Source of the DNA: Comamonadaceae bacterium
Lineage (GTDB): Bacteria; Pseudomonadota; Gammaproteobacteria; Burkholderiales; Burkholderiaceae_C
Length of the DNA stretch: 38,193 nt
NCBI GenBank assembly: GCA_947378275.1
Contig: CANCJD010000004.1
Coordinates: forward strand, 1 to 38,193
Direction of reading: 5' to 3'
The notes under the pieces are model-generated. The model was not told the origin of the DNA. It did not search any database and saw nothing but the letters and a program-made list of their open reading frames with translations. Position 1 is the stretch's first letter, and each line of letters opens with the position of its first letter. The position numbers and the translations under genes are program-made. Shown here piece after piece: positions 24,463 through 34,832 of the stretch.

Positions 24463-26736
24463 TTAGGCCTGAGTCACCAGCGGCAGGCTGCGCAGGCGTT
24501 TGCCCGACAGCGCGAACAGCGCGTTGGACACGGCAGGCGCCAGTGGCGGCAGGCCCGGCTCGCCCACGCCGCTGGGTTTGCGGGTGCTGGCCATGATGTG
24601 CGTTTCCACAACGGGTGCGTGGGCCATTTGCACCATGGGGTAGTTGGTGAAGTTGTTTTGCTGCACCACGCCCGCCACGATGTCGATCTTGCCCCAGAGC
24701 GCGGCTGAGAGGCCAAACACCACGGCGCTTTCCATTTGCTGGGCCACGATGCCGGGGTTCACCACGGTACCGCAGTCAATGGCGCAGACCACGCGGTGTA
24801 CGCGCGGCACGCCGTCTTGCACCGACACTTCGGCCACCTCGGCCACGATGGAGCCAAACGACTCGTGCAGCGCAATGCCACGCGCGTGGCCTGCGGGCAG
24901 GGCACTGCCCCATTTCGCTTGTTCGGCCGCGAGGTTGAGCACCGCCAGATAGCGCGGCGCTGCCTGCAGCAGGCTGCGGCGAAACTCGAGCGGGTCTTTT
25001 TGGCTTGCAGCGGCCAGCTCGTCGATAAAGCTTTCCGAGAAAAACGCGTTGTGCGAATGCCCCACCGAACGCCAAAAGCCTACGGGAACACCCATGTTGG
25101 TGGCCACGTGCGCCATGTGCTGGTGTTTGAAGCCATAAGGCAGGTCAAACAGGCCTTCGGACGTCGTTTTGTCAGGCAGGTCCACGGGGCCGGCCAACAG
25201 GGGTACGGCGCGCTCCATCCAGCGCGGCGAAATAGCGTCACCCGCCGACTTGATGCGCAGGCTTTGCACTTGGCCTTGCGCGTCGAGCGTGGCTTTCAGG
25301 CGGGCAGCGTGCATGGGGCGGTAGAAGTCGTGGCCCATGTCTTCTTCGCGCGACCACGAAAGTTGCACCGGTTTGCCACCCGTGGCCAAGGCCACTTTGA
25401 CGGCCTGGGCGATAAAGTCCACTTCCAGCCGGCGGCCAAAGCCACCGCCCAGAAGCGTGACGTGCACCACCACGTCGCCTGCGCCCGCGCCGGCGGCTTT
25501 GGCGGCGGCAGCACGTGCGGACGAGGGGATTTGCGTGGGCGCCCAGATTTCTACCTTGCCGTCTTTGACTTGCGCGGTGCAATTCATGGGTTCCATGGTG
25601 GCGTGGGCCAGGTAGGGCGCGGTGTAGCTGGACTCAATCACTTGGCCGCCCGATTTTTCGGCGCTGGCGATGTCGCCTTGCTCAAAAAAGGTGAAGCCGC
25701 TTTCTTTATCGAGCTGGATTTGCAAGGCCGCGGCAATTTGCTGCGTGTCCAGGGCGCCTTGGGCGCGCTGCTGCCATTGGGCGGTGACGGCTTGGGCGCC
25801 CTGGCGGGCGTGCCAGGTGGTTTTTGCCACCACGGCAAAACCGGCGCTCGCGCCATGCAGTGCGTCGAGCGCCACGACCTGTTGCACGCCGGGCAAGGCC
25901 AGGGCGGTTCGGGTGTCGAGCGAGGCGGCGCTGCCGCCGATCATGGGAGACAGGCGCACGGTGGCAAACAGCATTTCGGGCAGGCGCACATCCAGCCCAA
26001 AGGTGGCGCTGCCATTGGTTTTTCCGACCAAATCGGTGCGCGGGGCGGCGGTGCCGATCAGCTTCCAGTCCTTGCGCGCTTTGGGCGCCACGGTACCCGG
26101 CGCCGTGCCTACTGCGGCCTGGGCAAATTCGCCGTAGTGGCCGGACTTGCCAGAGGCGTGTTGCAGCTTGCCTTGTTGCACGGTGATCTCAGTGGCTGGC
26201 ACTTTCCATTGGGCGGCAGCGGCGCCCAGCAGACTGGCGCGTGCCGTGGCCGCAGCCATGCGCAGCGGCTCCCAGCCGTCGGACACGCTCGACGAGCCGC
26301 CCGTGGCGATGATGCCCAGTTCGCGGCCCAACTTGCCCACGATCCATTCGCCCACTTTGACGGACGTGGGCTTGGCGCCGCCTTCAGAGGCCAGTGGATG
26401 GAAAGGCAGGCTGCCCAAAAGCATGGCCACGTTGCCGTAAATGGCGTCGGGCCCGGCTTGTTCCAGCCGCACCTGCGCCAAGGGCACGTCGAGTTCCTCG
26501 GCCACCAGCATGGACAAGGCGGTGTGCACGCCCTGGCCCATTTCGCTGCGCGGCATGGCCAGTACCACGGTGCCGTCCTGGGCGATCTTGATCCAGCCGT
26601 TCAGGGCCACGTCGTTTTGGGTGGCCAGCATGTTCGCCGGGGTGCCTAGGCGCGAGCGCGCGGGCATTACGCCCCAGCCCACGACCAAGGCGCCAGTAGC
26701 GCCCAGGGCGCTCAGTATCCAGGTGCGGCGCTTCAT
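24463..26736 (-). CDS. Xanthine dehydrogenase family molybdopterin-binding subunit (isoquinoline 1-oxidoreductase beta-like)
   Basis: [21 protein letters not shown] leader; [66 protein letters not shown]. Confidence 0.9.
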   Translation of the reverse strand: MKRRTWILSALGATGALVVGWGVMPARSRLGTPANMLATQNDVALNGWIKIAQDGTVVLAMPRSEMGQGVHTALSMLVAEELDVPLAQVRLEQAGPDAIYGNVAMLLGSLPFHPLASEGGAKPTSVKVGEWIVGKLGRELGIIATGGSSSVSDGWEPLRMAAATARASLLGAAAAQWKVPATEITVQQGKLQHASGKSGHYGEFAQAAVGTAPGTVAPKARKDWKLIGTAAPRTDLVGKTNGSATFGLDVRLPEMLFATVRLSPMIGGSAASLDTRTALALPGVQQVVALDALHGASAGFAVVAKTTWHARQGAQAVTAQWQQRAQGALDTQQIAAALQIQLDKESGFTFFEQGDIASAEKSGGQVIESSYTAPYLAHATMEPMNCTAQVKDGKVEIWAPTQIPSSARAAAAKAAGAGAGDVVVHVTLLGGGFGRRLEVDFIAQAVKVALATGGKPVQLSWSREEDMGHDFYRPMHAARLKATLDAQGQVQSLRIKSAGDAISPRWMERAVPLLAGPVDLPDKTTSEGLFDLPYGFKHQHMAHVATNMGVPVGFWRSVGHSHNAFFSESFIDELAAASQKDPLEFRRSLLQAAPRYLAVLNLAAEQAKWGSALPAGHARGIALHESFGSIVAEVAEVSVQDGVPRVHRVVCAIDCGTVVNPGIVAQQMESAVVFGLSAALWGKIDIVAGVVQQNNFTNYPMVQMAHAPVVETHIMASTRKPSGVGEPGLPPLAPAVSNALFALSGKRLRSLPLVTQA

Positions 26737-27239
26737 ACGGTCACCTCCGCTGCTTTGGATGCAATGGATGCGCCTTGCGCGTTGGCAACTTGGGGTGCGC
26801 CCGCAGCGCGGTGGATGGCAGCGCGCACCCGCTGGTAGGTGCCGCAGCGGCAGATGTTGTTCATGGCGACGTCAATGTCGGCGTCGGTGGGGTGGGGGTT
26901 GGCAGCTAGCAGGGCAGCAGCAGCCATGAGCATGCCGCTTTGGCAATAGCCACATTGCGGCACTTGTTCTGCAATCCAAGCGAGTTGCAGCGCGTGGGGC
27001 TTCTCGGCGCTGCCGAGCGACTCAATGGTGCGGATGTCTTTGCCCACAAGGGCCGATGCGGGAGTGACGCAAGAACGCACCGCTTGGCCGTCCACGTGCA
27101 CGGTGCAGGCACCGCACGCCGCCACGCCACAGCCAAACTTGGTGCCGGTGAGGTGAAGTTGGTCGCGCAACACCCACAACAGGGGCATGTCGGCTTCGGC
27201 ATCGGCTTGTACGGCCTTGCCATTGATCTTGAGGTCCAT
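26733..27239 (-). CDS. (2Fe-2S)-binding subunit of the XDH-family oxidoreductase (IorA-like)
   Basis: [47 protein letters not shown]; 4-bp overlap with the large subunit. Confidence 0.93.
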   Translation of the reverse strand: MDLKINGKAVQADAEADMPLLWVLRDQLHLTGTKFGCGVAACGACTVHVDGQAVRSCVTPASALVGKDIRTIESLGSAEKPHALQLAWIAEQVPQCGYCQSGMLMAAAALLAANPHPTDADIDVAMNNICRCGTYQRVRAAIHRAAGAPQVANAQGASIASKAAEVTV

Positions 27240-27344
27240 GGGCGTTTTCCTGGTTGAAGCAGGCGCGCATGGTAATGCAGGCGAGGGCGCTTGTGCCAAC
27301 AGAGTTGAATAACCCCCCGCCGCCGCACCGTGTCCGATGTACGG

Positions 27345-27770
27345 CTATTTGACCAATACCACCGGTTGTTTGGCCAGCGCACATAAACGTTGCGCCACAG
27401 AACCCAGCACCAGATCGCTCAGGCCGGAGCGGCCCTTGCTGCCGAGCACCAATGTGTCAAATTTGCCAGCGTTGGCGGTTTTCATGATTTCTTCCACCAC
27501 GTGGCCGATTTTGATCAACATATCGTGGGGCAGATCCGCTTTGTCGAGCAGTTTGCGGGCAGGCTTGAGGTCGCGTTCGCTGACGTCACGGAAATAGTCC
27601 TCCAAGCCGTCTTTGGGCAGGTACTTGCGCATGTGCCGCAGCCCGGTGTCGTCGTGCACGGTTATCAGGGTGATGTGGGGCTTTTTAACCAGTTGCTTGG
27701 CCAGCGCTGTGGCGTATTTCACCGCGCGCAGGGCGGAACTGGAGCCGTCAACTGCAATCAAAATTTTCAT
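27345..27770 (-). CDS. Universal stress protein (UspA family)
   Basis: MKILIAVDGSSSALRAVKYA...LVLGSKGRSGLSDLVLGSVAQRL; GGAGA SD. Confidence 0.93.
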   Translation of the reverse strand: MKILIAVDGSSSALRAVKYATALAKQLVKKPHITLITVHDDTGLRHMRKYLPKDGLEDYFRDVSERDLKPARKLLDKADLPHDMLIKIGHVVEEIMKTANAGKFDTLVLGSKGRSGLSDLVLGSVAQRLCALAKQPVVLVK

Positions 27771-27893
27771 AGGAATCTCCAAAAAATAGCCGGAGTTGGC
27801 GAGAGCGCCACTAAGAAATGCAGTGGCAAAAGTGCCGCTAACTGGCGAGCGTGTGCGCTGGGTCTATGGTCGCCCCAGGGCGCGCGGCGTATA

Positions 27894-27907
27894 TTGATAC
27901 GCATCAA
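27894..27907. promoter_or_regulatory. FNR/ANR-type box TTGATACGCATCAA
   Basis: Exact TTGAT-N4-ATCAA in the divergent intergenic region between usp and the MgtC/DUF4010 gene. Confidence 0.8.
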
Positions 27908-27937
27908 CCATTGCCCCCAAGCGCACACCCACCACCT

Positions 27938-29197
27938 ATGCTGGCTCCAAGCGATATTTCTACCTGGTTCAATCTGAGCGTCGCCCTGGGCATTGGCCTG
28001 CTGGTGGGGGCCGAGCGCGAGCGGCGCAACGCCCCTGACAAGCAGCGCAGCGCAGCAGGCATACGTACTTTTGCCCTGAGCGCGCTCGTTGGCGGCGTGG
28101 CCACAGCACTCGACCAGCCCTATGTGTTTTTGGTGGTTTTGCTAGTCGTAGGTGGGCTGTCTCTGGCCTCCTACCAGCGCAAGGTGGAGCGCGAACCCGG
28201 CCTCACCTCGGAGGTGGCGCTGCTGATGACCTGCCTGCTCGGTGCCTTGTGCGTGACCCGCCCGGCCATGGCCGCTGGTATTGGCGTGGTGCTGGTGGCG
28301 TTGTTGGCCGGGCGCGACCAGATGCACCGCTTTGTGCGCATGGCGCTGACTGAAGAGGAACTGCACGACGTCATCCTCTTTTTGGGTATGGCGCTGATCG
28401 CGCTGCCGCTGGCGCCCGACCGTTACCTGGGGCCATTTGGCGCCATTAATCCGCATGCGCTGGTGCGCTTTGTGGTGATGATCATGGCCGTGGGCGCCAT
28501 GGGTCATGTGGGGAGGCGTCTGCTGGGCGCCCAGTATGGGCTGGCGGTGAGCGGTTTGGCCGGTGGATTTGTGTCCAGCACCGCCACCATTTATTCCATG
28601 GCCCAGTTGGCCGCGCGCGACACCTTGCAACTGCGAGGTGCTGCCGCCGGTGCAGTGTTGTCTACGGTGGCAACCATGGTGCAACTCTCTTTGGTGTTGT
28701 GGCTGCTGCTGCCGCAGTTGTTTTTGATGCTGGTTTGGCCACTGGCTTTGGGCGGGGCAGCGGCAGCCCTGTACGCGCTGGCGCTGTTGCTGAGCAGCCC
28801 GATGCAAGCCAATGCGGCGCCTGGCGACTTGGTCCACGGCCATGCGTTTGAACTCAAAACCACCTTCACCCTGGCGGCGTTTGTACTGTTGGTAACCCTG
28901 GTGGCCGCAGCGCTCAATGCCTGGATAGGCGCGGGCAGCTTGGTTTACAGCGCAGCGGCTACGGGCTTGGTGGACGCGCATTCCATCGTTGCGTCGGTGA
29001 GCGCGCTGGTGGGCAGCGGCAAGTTGCTGCTGGCCGACACGCCCTGGGCGGTGTTTGCGGCGCTGACCTCGAACACCGCAACCAAGGCGGTCATCGTTTG
29101 CTCCAGCGGCACGCCCGCTTTTCGCTGGCGCGTGCTGCCGGGCTTGGCTCTGCTGATGTCAGCGGTGTGGCTGTCGGCGCTGGCGACCTTGCCTTGA
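27938..29197 (+). CDS. MgtC/SapB-DUF4010 family integral membrane protein
   Basis: LSVALGIGLLVGAERERRN, AGIRTFALSALVGG; SGLAGGFVSSTATIYSMAQLA. Confidence 0.88.
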   Translation: MLAPSDISTWFNLSVALGIGLLVGAERERRNAPDKQRSAAGIRTFALSALVGGVATALDQPYVFLVVLLVVGGLSLASYQRKVEREPGLTSEVALLMTCLLGALCVTRPAMAAGIGVVLVALLAGRDQMHRFVRMALTEEELHDVILFLGMALIALPLAPDRYLGPFGAINPHALVRFVVMIMAVGAMGHVGRRLLGAQYGLAVSGLAGGFVSSTATIYSMAQLAARDTLQLRGAAAGAVLSTVATMVQLSLVLWLLLPQLFLMLVWPLALGGAAAALYALALLLSSPMQANAAPGDLVHGHAFELKTTFTLAAFVLLVTLVAAALNAWIGAGSLVYSAAATGLVDAHSIVASVSALVGSGKLLLADTPWAVFAALTSNTATKAVIVCSSGTPAFRWRVLPGLALLMSAVWLSALATLP

Positions 29198-29207
29198 GCG
29201 CGCGTTT

Positions 29208-30005
29208 TTAGCGCTGGGCGCTGCGCAGCGCCAGCGTCGCGTCTGCGGCATGCGCCGCTTGCAAGCCTTGCAGCACATTGCCCACCACGATCACACTGGG
29301 GCTGCCCAGGTGCTCGCTTTGCAAGGTGGCGTGCAGCGTAGCCAAGGTGGCGGTGGCGTGGCGCTGGTTAGGCAGGCTGGCGTTTTGGATGATGGCTACC
29401 GGCGTGTCGCCGCTGAGGCCTTGCAGCAGCGCACTTTGGATGGTGGCCGCGCCGCTCACGCCCATGTAAATTACCAGCGTGAGTTTGGCTTGGTGCGCGG
29501 TGTGGGCCAGGGCCACCCAGTCGGTGCCGCTGTCGCCGGGTTTGGCGTGGCCGGTGACAAACACTACGCCGTGCGCGTGCTCGCGGTGGGTGAGCGGTAC
29601 GTTCAGGCGGGTCAGCGCCGCCAGGCCTGCGGTAAGGCCGTTGACCACGCTGACCGCAATGCCTGCGGCCTGCAAGGCTTCGACCTCTTCGCCGCCACGG
29701 CCAAACACAAAGGGGTCGCCGCCCTTGAGCCGCACCACCTGTTCGCCGCGCTGGGCTTCGCTGACCATGAGTTTTTCAATAAAGGCCTGCGGCGTGGATG
29801 CGCAGCCGCCGCGCTTGCCCACATAAACAATGCGCGCGTTGGGCGCGGCGTGGGCCAGTACCGCGTCGTTCACCAAGTCGTCCACCAGCAGCACGGTGGC
29901 GCTGGCAATGGCCTTGACGGCCTTGAGGGTGAGCAGCTCCGGGTCGCCGGGGCCGGCGCCCACCAAAGTGACGCTGCCTGCGGGGGTATTGAAATGGGAG
30001 GACAT
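29208..30005 (-). CDS. cobA: Uroporphyrinogen-III C-methyltransferase
   Basis: VTLVGAGPGDPELLTLKAVKAI, VVRLKGGDPFVFGRGGEE, HREHAHGVVFVTGH. Confidence 0.95.
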   Translation of the reverse strand: MSSHFNTPAGSVTLVGAGPGDPELLTLKAVKAIASATVLLVDDLVNDAVLAHAAPNARIVYVGKRGGCASTPQAFIEKLMVSEAQRGEQVVRLKGGDPFVFGRGGEEVEALQAAGIAVSVVNGLTAGLAALTRLNVPLTHREHAHGVVFVTGHAKPGDSGTDWVALAHTAHQAKLTLVIYMGVSGAATIQSALLQGLSGDTPVAIIQNASLPNQRHATATLATLHATLQSEHLGSPSVIVVGNVLQGLQAAHAADATLALRSAQR

Positions 30006-30017
30006 GAAAAAGTCGTT

Positions 30018-30923
30018 TTAAAGGCGGGATGCCAGTTGCACGATGTGGACCACTTGCTGGGCAATGGGCGCGGGCAGGGGCTGGCTGCCGCTCAGAACCG
30101 CTTGTATGTAGCGCGCGGTAGACGCTGCATCAATAGCCGTGGGCAGCGCGGGCAGCTCACTCAAGGTGCCAGACTGGGGCGCTTGCAGCAGCACGCTTTG
30201 GCCGTGGATAAAGGCCTGCATCTTGGGCGCGCGCCGGGGGTCGGCCACGGCTTCGCCTTCGGTGCCGCGCAGCAGCAATGCGTTGGCCTGCGTTAGCGCC
30301 AGTGTGGCGGCCATGGATTCGGCGTATTCCGGGTGGGTGTAGCTGCTCACCAGCAGGCTGGGGCCCGCGCAGGGGTTCATCAGCTTGACCAGGCTGTGGG
30401 CGGAGTTGCGCAAATTAACGACCCGACGCACATCCAAGAGGCGCTGCAAGCCAGGGTGCAGCAGCACTGTGGGAATAAAAGCCACGCTGCCCGGCGCAAT
30501 TTGCCTCACTGCGGTTTCCGGCGCAACGCCCAACTCGGCCAGCACTTCGGCGGTAAACACGCGCGTGTTTTCGGTAGCCACACCGTGGATCAGCACCGGC
30601 AAACCTTCGCGCGCCAGCAGCAGCGCCAGCAGCGGCGTGAGCACCGGCAGCTTGCGCGCGCCGTTGTAGCTGGGAATGACGACGAGCGGAGCGGCGCCCG
30701 CAGGCACGCGCTGCATGCGCGCGGTGGTGGCGTCCAAAAAGCCAGCCATCTCGTCTGGTGTCTCGCCCTTGATGCGCATGGCCAGGCAAAAAGCGCCCAC
30801 TTCCAGGTCGGTAACGCTGCCGTCCAGCAGCTGCCCCCACAAATCGCAGGCCTGCGCACGCGTGAGTGAGCGCGCGCCTTCTTTGCCGCGCCCGATTTCC
30901 TTGAGGTAAATGCCGATTCCCAT
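30018..30923 (-). CDS. ybiB: DNA-binding protein YbiB (TrpD-like fold)
   Basis: MGIGIYLKEIGRGKEGARSLTRAQA...FCLAMRIKGETPDEMAGFLDA...VVIPSYNGARKLPVLTPLLA. Confidence 0.88.
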   Translation of the reverse strand: MGIGIYLKEIGRGKEGARSLTRAQACDLWGQLLDGSVTDLEVGAFCLAMRIKGETPDEMAGFLDATTARMQRVPAGAAPLVVIPSYNGARKLPVLTPLLALLLAREGLPVLIHGVATENTRVFTAEVLAELGVAPETAVRQIAPGSVAFIPTVLLHPGLQRLLDVRRVVNLRNSAHSLVKLMNPCAGPSLLVSSYTHPEYAESMAATLALTQANALLLRGTEGEAVADPRRAPKMQAFIHGQSVLLQAPQSGTLSELPALPTAIDAASTARYIQAVLSGSQPLPAPIAQQVVHIVQLASRL

Positions 30924-30965
30924 GGGGTGATTGTCGGGGATGGTTGAAAACTCGGGGGTATGAGC

Positions 30966-31721
30966 TTATGCAGGGGGCCGACGCCAGTAGTGGTACCGCC
31001 AAGCCGTCACAAACCCCGCCTTGCCGTACAAGCCCTGCGCCACCAGGTTGTCGTCTTCCACCTGCAAAAACACGCGGTGCACACCTTGCGCTGCCGCATG
31101 CGCGGCCAGGCCGGCCAAGATGCGCGAGGCCAAACCGCGCCCCTGGGCGCCGGGCGCGGTGCGCATGCCGTGGATGCTGAGCCAGCCTTGGCTGATAGAG
31201 CCGGTGCCCGCCGCCAGCGCCTGGCCGTTTTCGCCTTCGCCTGCACACGCGTACACCACATGTCGGCTGCGGCTGAGCAATTGCACGCGGTTGGCGCCGT
31301 CTACCGGGTCAAAGCCATCGGCGGTGTAAACCGAGGCCCAGGGCGCGCTGGGCGATGCGCTTAGTGTGGCTGCGTCGGGCGGGGCCAAGCGTAGCAAGCC
31401 AGCCAGTTCGGCCACTTGCACCAGCACGCCGTGGTGTCCAGAGTAGCCCATGGCCTGCAGCGCGTCGCCTATCTCGGGGCGGATCAGGCCCTCCGGCAAA
31501 CGAAACACCGTGGGCCGCTGGCGCTCCTGGTAGTGCGCCTCGATGTGTAGCAACTCGGGCAGCGCAAGCGGCGTGTGCGCCAACGGCACCGCGCTTTGCG
31601 CGCGGCCAATGGGCAGGGGGTCATAGGGCAGCAGCCAGCCAGGAAACTCGTGGACTTCGGCGGGGCACACCGCGTCCAACGTGGCGCGTTCGATGGACGC
31701 AATGTCGTTGGGGCTCATCAT
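30966..31721 (-). CDS. GNAT family N-acetyltransferase
   Basis: MRTAPGAQGRGLASRILAGLAAHAAAQGVHRVFLQVEDDNLVAQGLYGKAGFVTAWRYHYW. Confidence 0.9.
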   Translation of the reverse strand: MMSPNDIASIERATLDAVCPAEVHEFPGWLLPYDPLPIGRAQSAVPLAHTPLALPELLHIEAHYQERQRPTVFRLPEGLIRPEIGDALQAMGYSGHHGVLVQVAELAGLLRLAPPDAATLSASPSAPWASVYTADGFDPVDGANRVQLLSRSRHVVYACAGEGENGQALAAGTGSISQGWLSIHGMRTAPGAQGRGLASRILAGLAAHAAAQGVHRVFLQVEDDNLVAQGLYGKAGFVTAWRYHYWRRPPA

Positions 31722-31766
31722 GCTTGAGATTGTTACCCAGTCGCTGCCCTAAACTTGGCGCCCTGT

Positions 31767-32930
31767 ATGACATTTGCCGCACCCTCTTTCCCCGCCAACG
31801 CCCCGCCTGACACCGCCCCCACCACGCTGGTGCTGGGCTTTGAGTCGTCCTGCGACGAAACCGGCGTGGCGCTGGTGGCCCTGCGCGGGGGCGAGGTGCC
31901 GGTTTTGCTGGCCCACGCCTTGTACAGCCAGGTAGAAATGCACCAGGCGTTTGGCGGCGTGGTGCCCGAGCTGGCCAGCCGTGACCATATTCGCCGCGTG
32001 CTGCCGCTCACCGAACAGGTGCTGGCCCAGGCGCAGCGCAGCCTGGGCGACGTGGACGTGGTGGCTTACACCCGGGGCCCCGGTCTGGCCGGGGCTTTGC
32101 TGGTGGGTGCGGGCGTGGCCTGCGCGCTAGCCGCCGCCCTGGACAAACCCGTGCTGGGCGTGCACCACCTGGAAGGCCATTTGCTCTCGCCTTTTTTAAG
32201 TGCAGACCCGCCGCAGTTTCCGTTTGTGGCGCTGCTGGTCTCAGGCGGCCATACCCAGCTGATGCGGGTGGACGGCGTGGGCCGCTATGAGCTGCTGGGC
32301 GAAACCATTGACGACGCCGCAGGCGAAGCCTTTGACAAATCCGCCAAGCTCATGGGCCTGGGTTACCCCGGCGGCCCGGCGCTGGCCGCGCTGGCCGCCA
32401 ATGGCAACCCGCAGGCCTTTGCGCTGCCGCGCCCGCTGCTGCACAGCGGTAACTTGGATTTTTCGTTTGCCGGCCTGAAAACCGCCGTGCTGGTGCAATC
32501 GCAAAAAATGGTGGCGGCGCAGGGCGACGTGGCCTGGAACGGTTCGGCCTCGGGCGTCAAGCTGGCATCGGGCGCCACGCCGGGCTTTGAAGATTTACCC
32601 CTGCAAGCGCGCGCCGATCTGGCGGCGTCTACCCAGGCGGCCATTGCCGATGTGCTGGTCAAAAAATCGATCACCGCGCTCAAAAACACCGGCCTCAAAC
32701 GCCTGGTGGTAGCCGGTGGCGTGGGCGCCAACACGAGTTTGCGCGCCCAGCTCAATGCCGAATGCGCCAAGCGCGGCGTGCGCGTGCATTACCCCGAACT
32801 GCATTTGTGCACCGACAACGGCGCCATGATCGCCATGGCCGCAGCCATGCGCCTGCAAAGCGGCTTGCAGGCCGCGCGGTGTGACTACGCGTTTGACGTC
32901 AAACCGCGCTGGCCGCTGCACGCGCTTTAG
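31767..32930 (+). CDS. tsaD: tRNA N6-adenosine threonylcarbamoyltransferase TsaD
   Basis: [59 protein letters not shown]. Confidence 0.97.
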   Translation: MTFAAPSFPANAPPDTAPTTLVLGFESSCDETGVALVALRGGEVPVLLAHALYSQVEMHQAFGGVVPELASRDHIRRVLPLTEQVLAQAQRSLGDVDVVAYTRGPGLAGALLVGAGVACALAAALDKPVLGVHHLEGHLLSPFLSADPPQFPFVALLVSGGHTQLMRVDGVGRYELLGETIDDAAGEAFDKSAKLMGLGYPGGPALAALAANGNPQAFALPRPLLHSGNLDFSFAGLKTAVLVQSQKMVAAQGDVAWNGSASGVKLASGATPGFEDLPLQARADLAASTQAAIADVLVKKSITALKNTGLKRLVVAGGVGANTSLRAQLNAECAKRGVRVHYPELHLCTDNGAMIAMAAAMRLQSGLQAARCDYAFDVKPRWPLHAL

Positions 32931-32974
32931 GCGACCTGGCGCCCCAGCACGCGCAAGCTCAGACACACGCAAGC

Positions 32975-33397
32975 TTAGGCAATCGCCAGTTCGGCCACTT
33001 TGCTCACAGGCACGACTTTGGCCAAGGTCAGCGTCAGCACGCCGTTTTCCAGGCTGGCGCTGCTACTGGCGCTGTCAATGTCCTGGCCAAACTCGTAGGC
33101 CGCGCGGTAACGCCGGGGCGCGTCTTCTTTGGACTCAATGCGCACCACCGCGCCTTCGATGCTGATGCGCAACTGGTCCTTGCTGATGCCGGGCACGTCG
33201 AGCGTGAGCGTGAACTGCTTTTCGTCCTGGGTAAGAGCGGCGTCTTGTGCCGCAGGATTGCGCGATGCGGCCACGGCGTTTTCCAAAAACTGGGCGGCTG
33301 AACGGCCAGCCTGGGCGTAAACCCGGCGGCGTAGCGGGTGGTCAAAAGCCGTGCCAAAACCAGCGGTCAAAGGGGAGGGGGCGGTAGCAAAAAACAT
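32975..33397 (-). CDS. Hsp20/alpha-crystallin family small heat-shock protein
   Basis: FTLTLDVPGISKDQLRISIEGAVVRIESKE...ASLENGVLTLTLAKV. Confidence 0.88.
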   Translation of the reverse strand: MFFATAPSPLTAGFGTAFDHPLRRRVYAQAGRSAAQFLENAVAASRNPAAQDAALTQDEKQFTLTLDVPGISKDQLRISIEGAVVRIESKEDAPRRYRAAYEFGQDIDSASSSASLENGVLTLTLAKVVPVSKVAELAIA

Positions 33398-33488
33398 AAA
33401 CACTCCAAGTACACTGCGCGGCCCCCACAGTGGGCGCCGCATGGACCAGAGGTGCGCGCATTCCCTCGCAATTCAAGCTTTTTTCTGC

Positions 33489-34808
33489 ATGTTTATTCTT
33501 CTCCCCCGACCCTTGAAATCTCTTTTGGTGGCGCAATGTGCGCTGTTTTTTTTCGCCCTAGGTAGTGCGTGTTTTGCACAAACGCCGAACTCCACGCCGC
33601 TCAAATTGGCCTTGATCGAAGGCCTGAGCGGCGCCAACGCCAACGGCGGCGAGGCCGTGTTTCGCAACCTGGCCTGGGCGGTAGAACGGGTCAACGCGCG
33701 CGGCGGCGTGGCGACAGCGGGCGGCACTGCGCCCAAGCAGCTTCTGGCGCTAGAGCGCATGGACAGCAAAGGCCAGACCGAAGAGGCGCTGTCCAACCTG
33801 CGCCTGGCCATTGACGGCGGCGCGCGCTTTGTGCTGCAAGGCAACTCGTCCGCTACGGCAGCGGCGCTGATCGACGCCATCAACAAACACAATGAGCGCG
33901 AGCCCACTCGCCGCGTGCTGTTTTTGAACTATTCGGCCGTAGACCCGTCGCTCACCAACGAGAAGTGCAGCTTCTGGCACTTTCGCTTTGACGCCCATGC
34001 CGACATGCGCATGGCCGCGCTCATGCAGGTGATTCGCGACGACCAGGCGCTCAAGAGCGTGTACCTGATCGGCCAGGACTACAGCTTTGGCCAAAGCGTG
34101 CTGCGCGAGGCCAAACACCAGCTCGGGCTGCAGCGCCCCGACATCCGCATTGCCGGTGAAGAGCTGCACCCCATGCTGCGCATCAAAGACTTCGCGCCCT
34201 ACATGGCCAAGATCAAGGCCAGCGGCGCGCAGGCGGTGATTACTGGCAACTTCAGCGCCGACCTGACCCTGCTGGTCAAGGCCGCCAAAGAGGCGGGGTT
34301 TGACGGCAAGTTCTACACCTTTTACGGCAACGCCCTGGGCGCGCCCGCGGCCATTGGCGAGGCTGGCTTGGGCCGCGTGCTGGCCGTGGCCGACTGGCTG
34401 CCCAATGTGCAAACCAAAGCGAGTGAGGCCTTTTACAAATCCTTTCGCACGCGCTTTCCCCAGCCCGAAGACGACTACGTGCATCTGCGCATGCAACTCA
34501 TGGTCGAGGCCCTGGCCCAGGCGCTGGACGCAGCAGGCCGCAGCGCCAAGCCCGGTGCCGCGCTGGACCTCGTGGCCGTGGCCAAGGCGCTGGAAGCGGC
34601 CCAAGTGACGCTGGCCGGCCAGACCGGCACCATGCGCGCTGCCGACCACCAGTTTCAGCAGCCACTGGTGGTGGGCATGATGGAGCGCCAGGGCACCCCC
34701 GGCGTGCCCTTTGATGTGGAAGGTTCCGGCTACGGCTTCAAGGTCGTCAAGACCTTGTCCGCCCAAGCGGCCGAACAAGCCAGTAGCTGCAAAATGCAGC
34801 GTTACTAA
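33489..34808 (+). CDS. Periplasmic branched-chain amino acid-type ABC substrate-binding protein
   Basis: Signal peptide LKSLLVAQCALFFFALGSACFAQ; LKLALIEGLSGANANGGEAVFRNLAWAVERVN; Peripla_BP_6-like pattern. Confidence 0.88.
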   Translation: MFILLPRPLKSLLVAQCALFFFALGSACFAQTPNSTPLKLALIEGLSGANANGGEAVFRNLAWAVERVNARGGVATAGGTAPKQLLALERMDSKGQTEEALSNLRLAIDGGARFVLQGNSSATAAALIDAINKHNEREPTRRVLFLNYSAVDPSLTNEKCSFWHFRFDAHADMRMAALMQVIRDDQALKSVYLIGQDYSFGQSVLREAKHQLGLQRPDIRIAGEELHPMLRIKDFAPYMAKIKASGAQAVITGNFSADLTLLVKAAKEAGFDGKFYTFYGNALGAPAAIGEAGLGRVLAVADWLPNVQTKASEAFYKSFRTRFPQPEDDYVHLRMQLMVEALAQALDAAGRSAKPGAALDLVAVAKALEAAQVTLAGQTGTMRAADHQFQQPLVVGMMERQGTPGVPFDVEGSGYGFKVVKTLSAQAAEQASSCKMQRY

Positions 34809-34832
34809 AACCTATTTCAATCAAAGCCCCCC

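Noticed and set aside
24736-26649. 637-aa plus-strand ORF opposite the molybdopterin subunit
   Set aside because: Shadow ORF of a high-GC gene: low-complexity Gly/Arg/His-rich translation with no recognisable domain, while the opposite strand encodes a clear XDH-family protein.
32952-32979. Imperfect direct repeat CGCAAGCTCAG / CGCAAGCTTAG (17-bp period) between tsaD and hsp20
   Set aside because: Only two short copies, one overlapping the hsp20 stop; probably chance.
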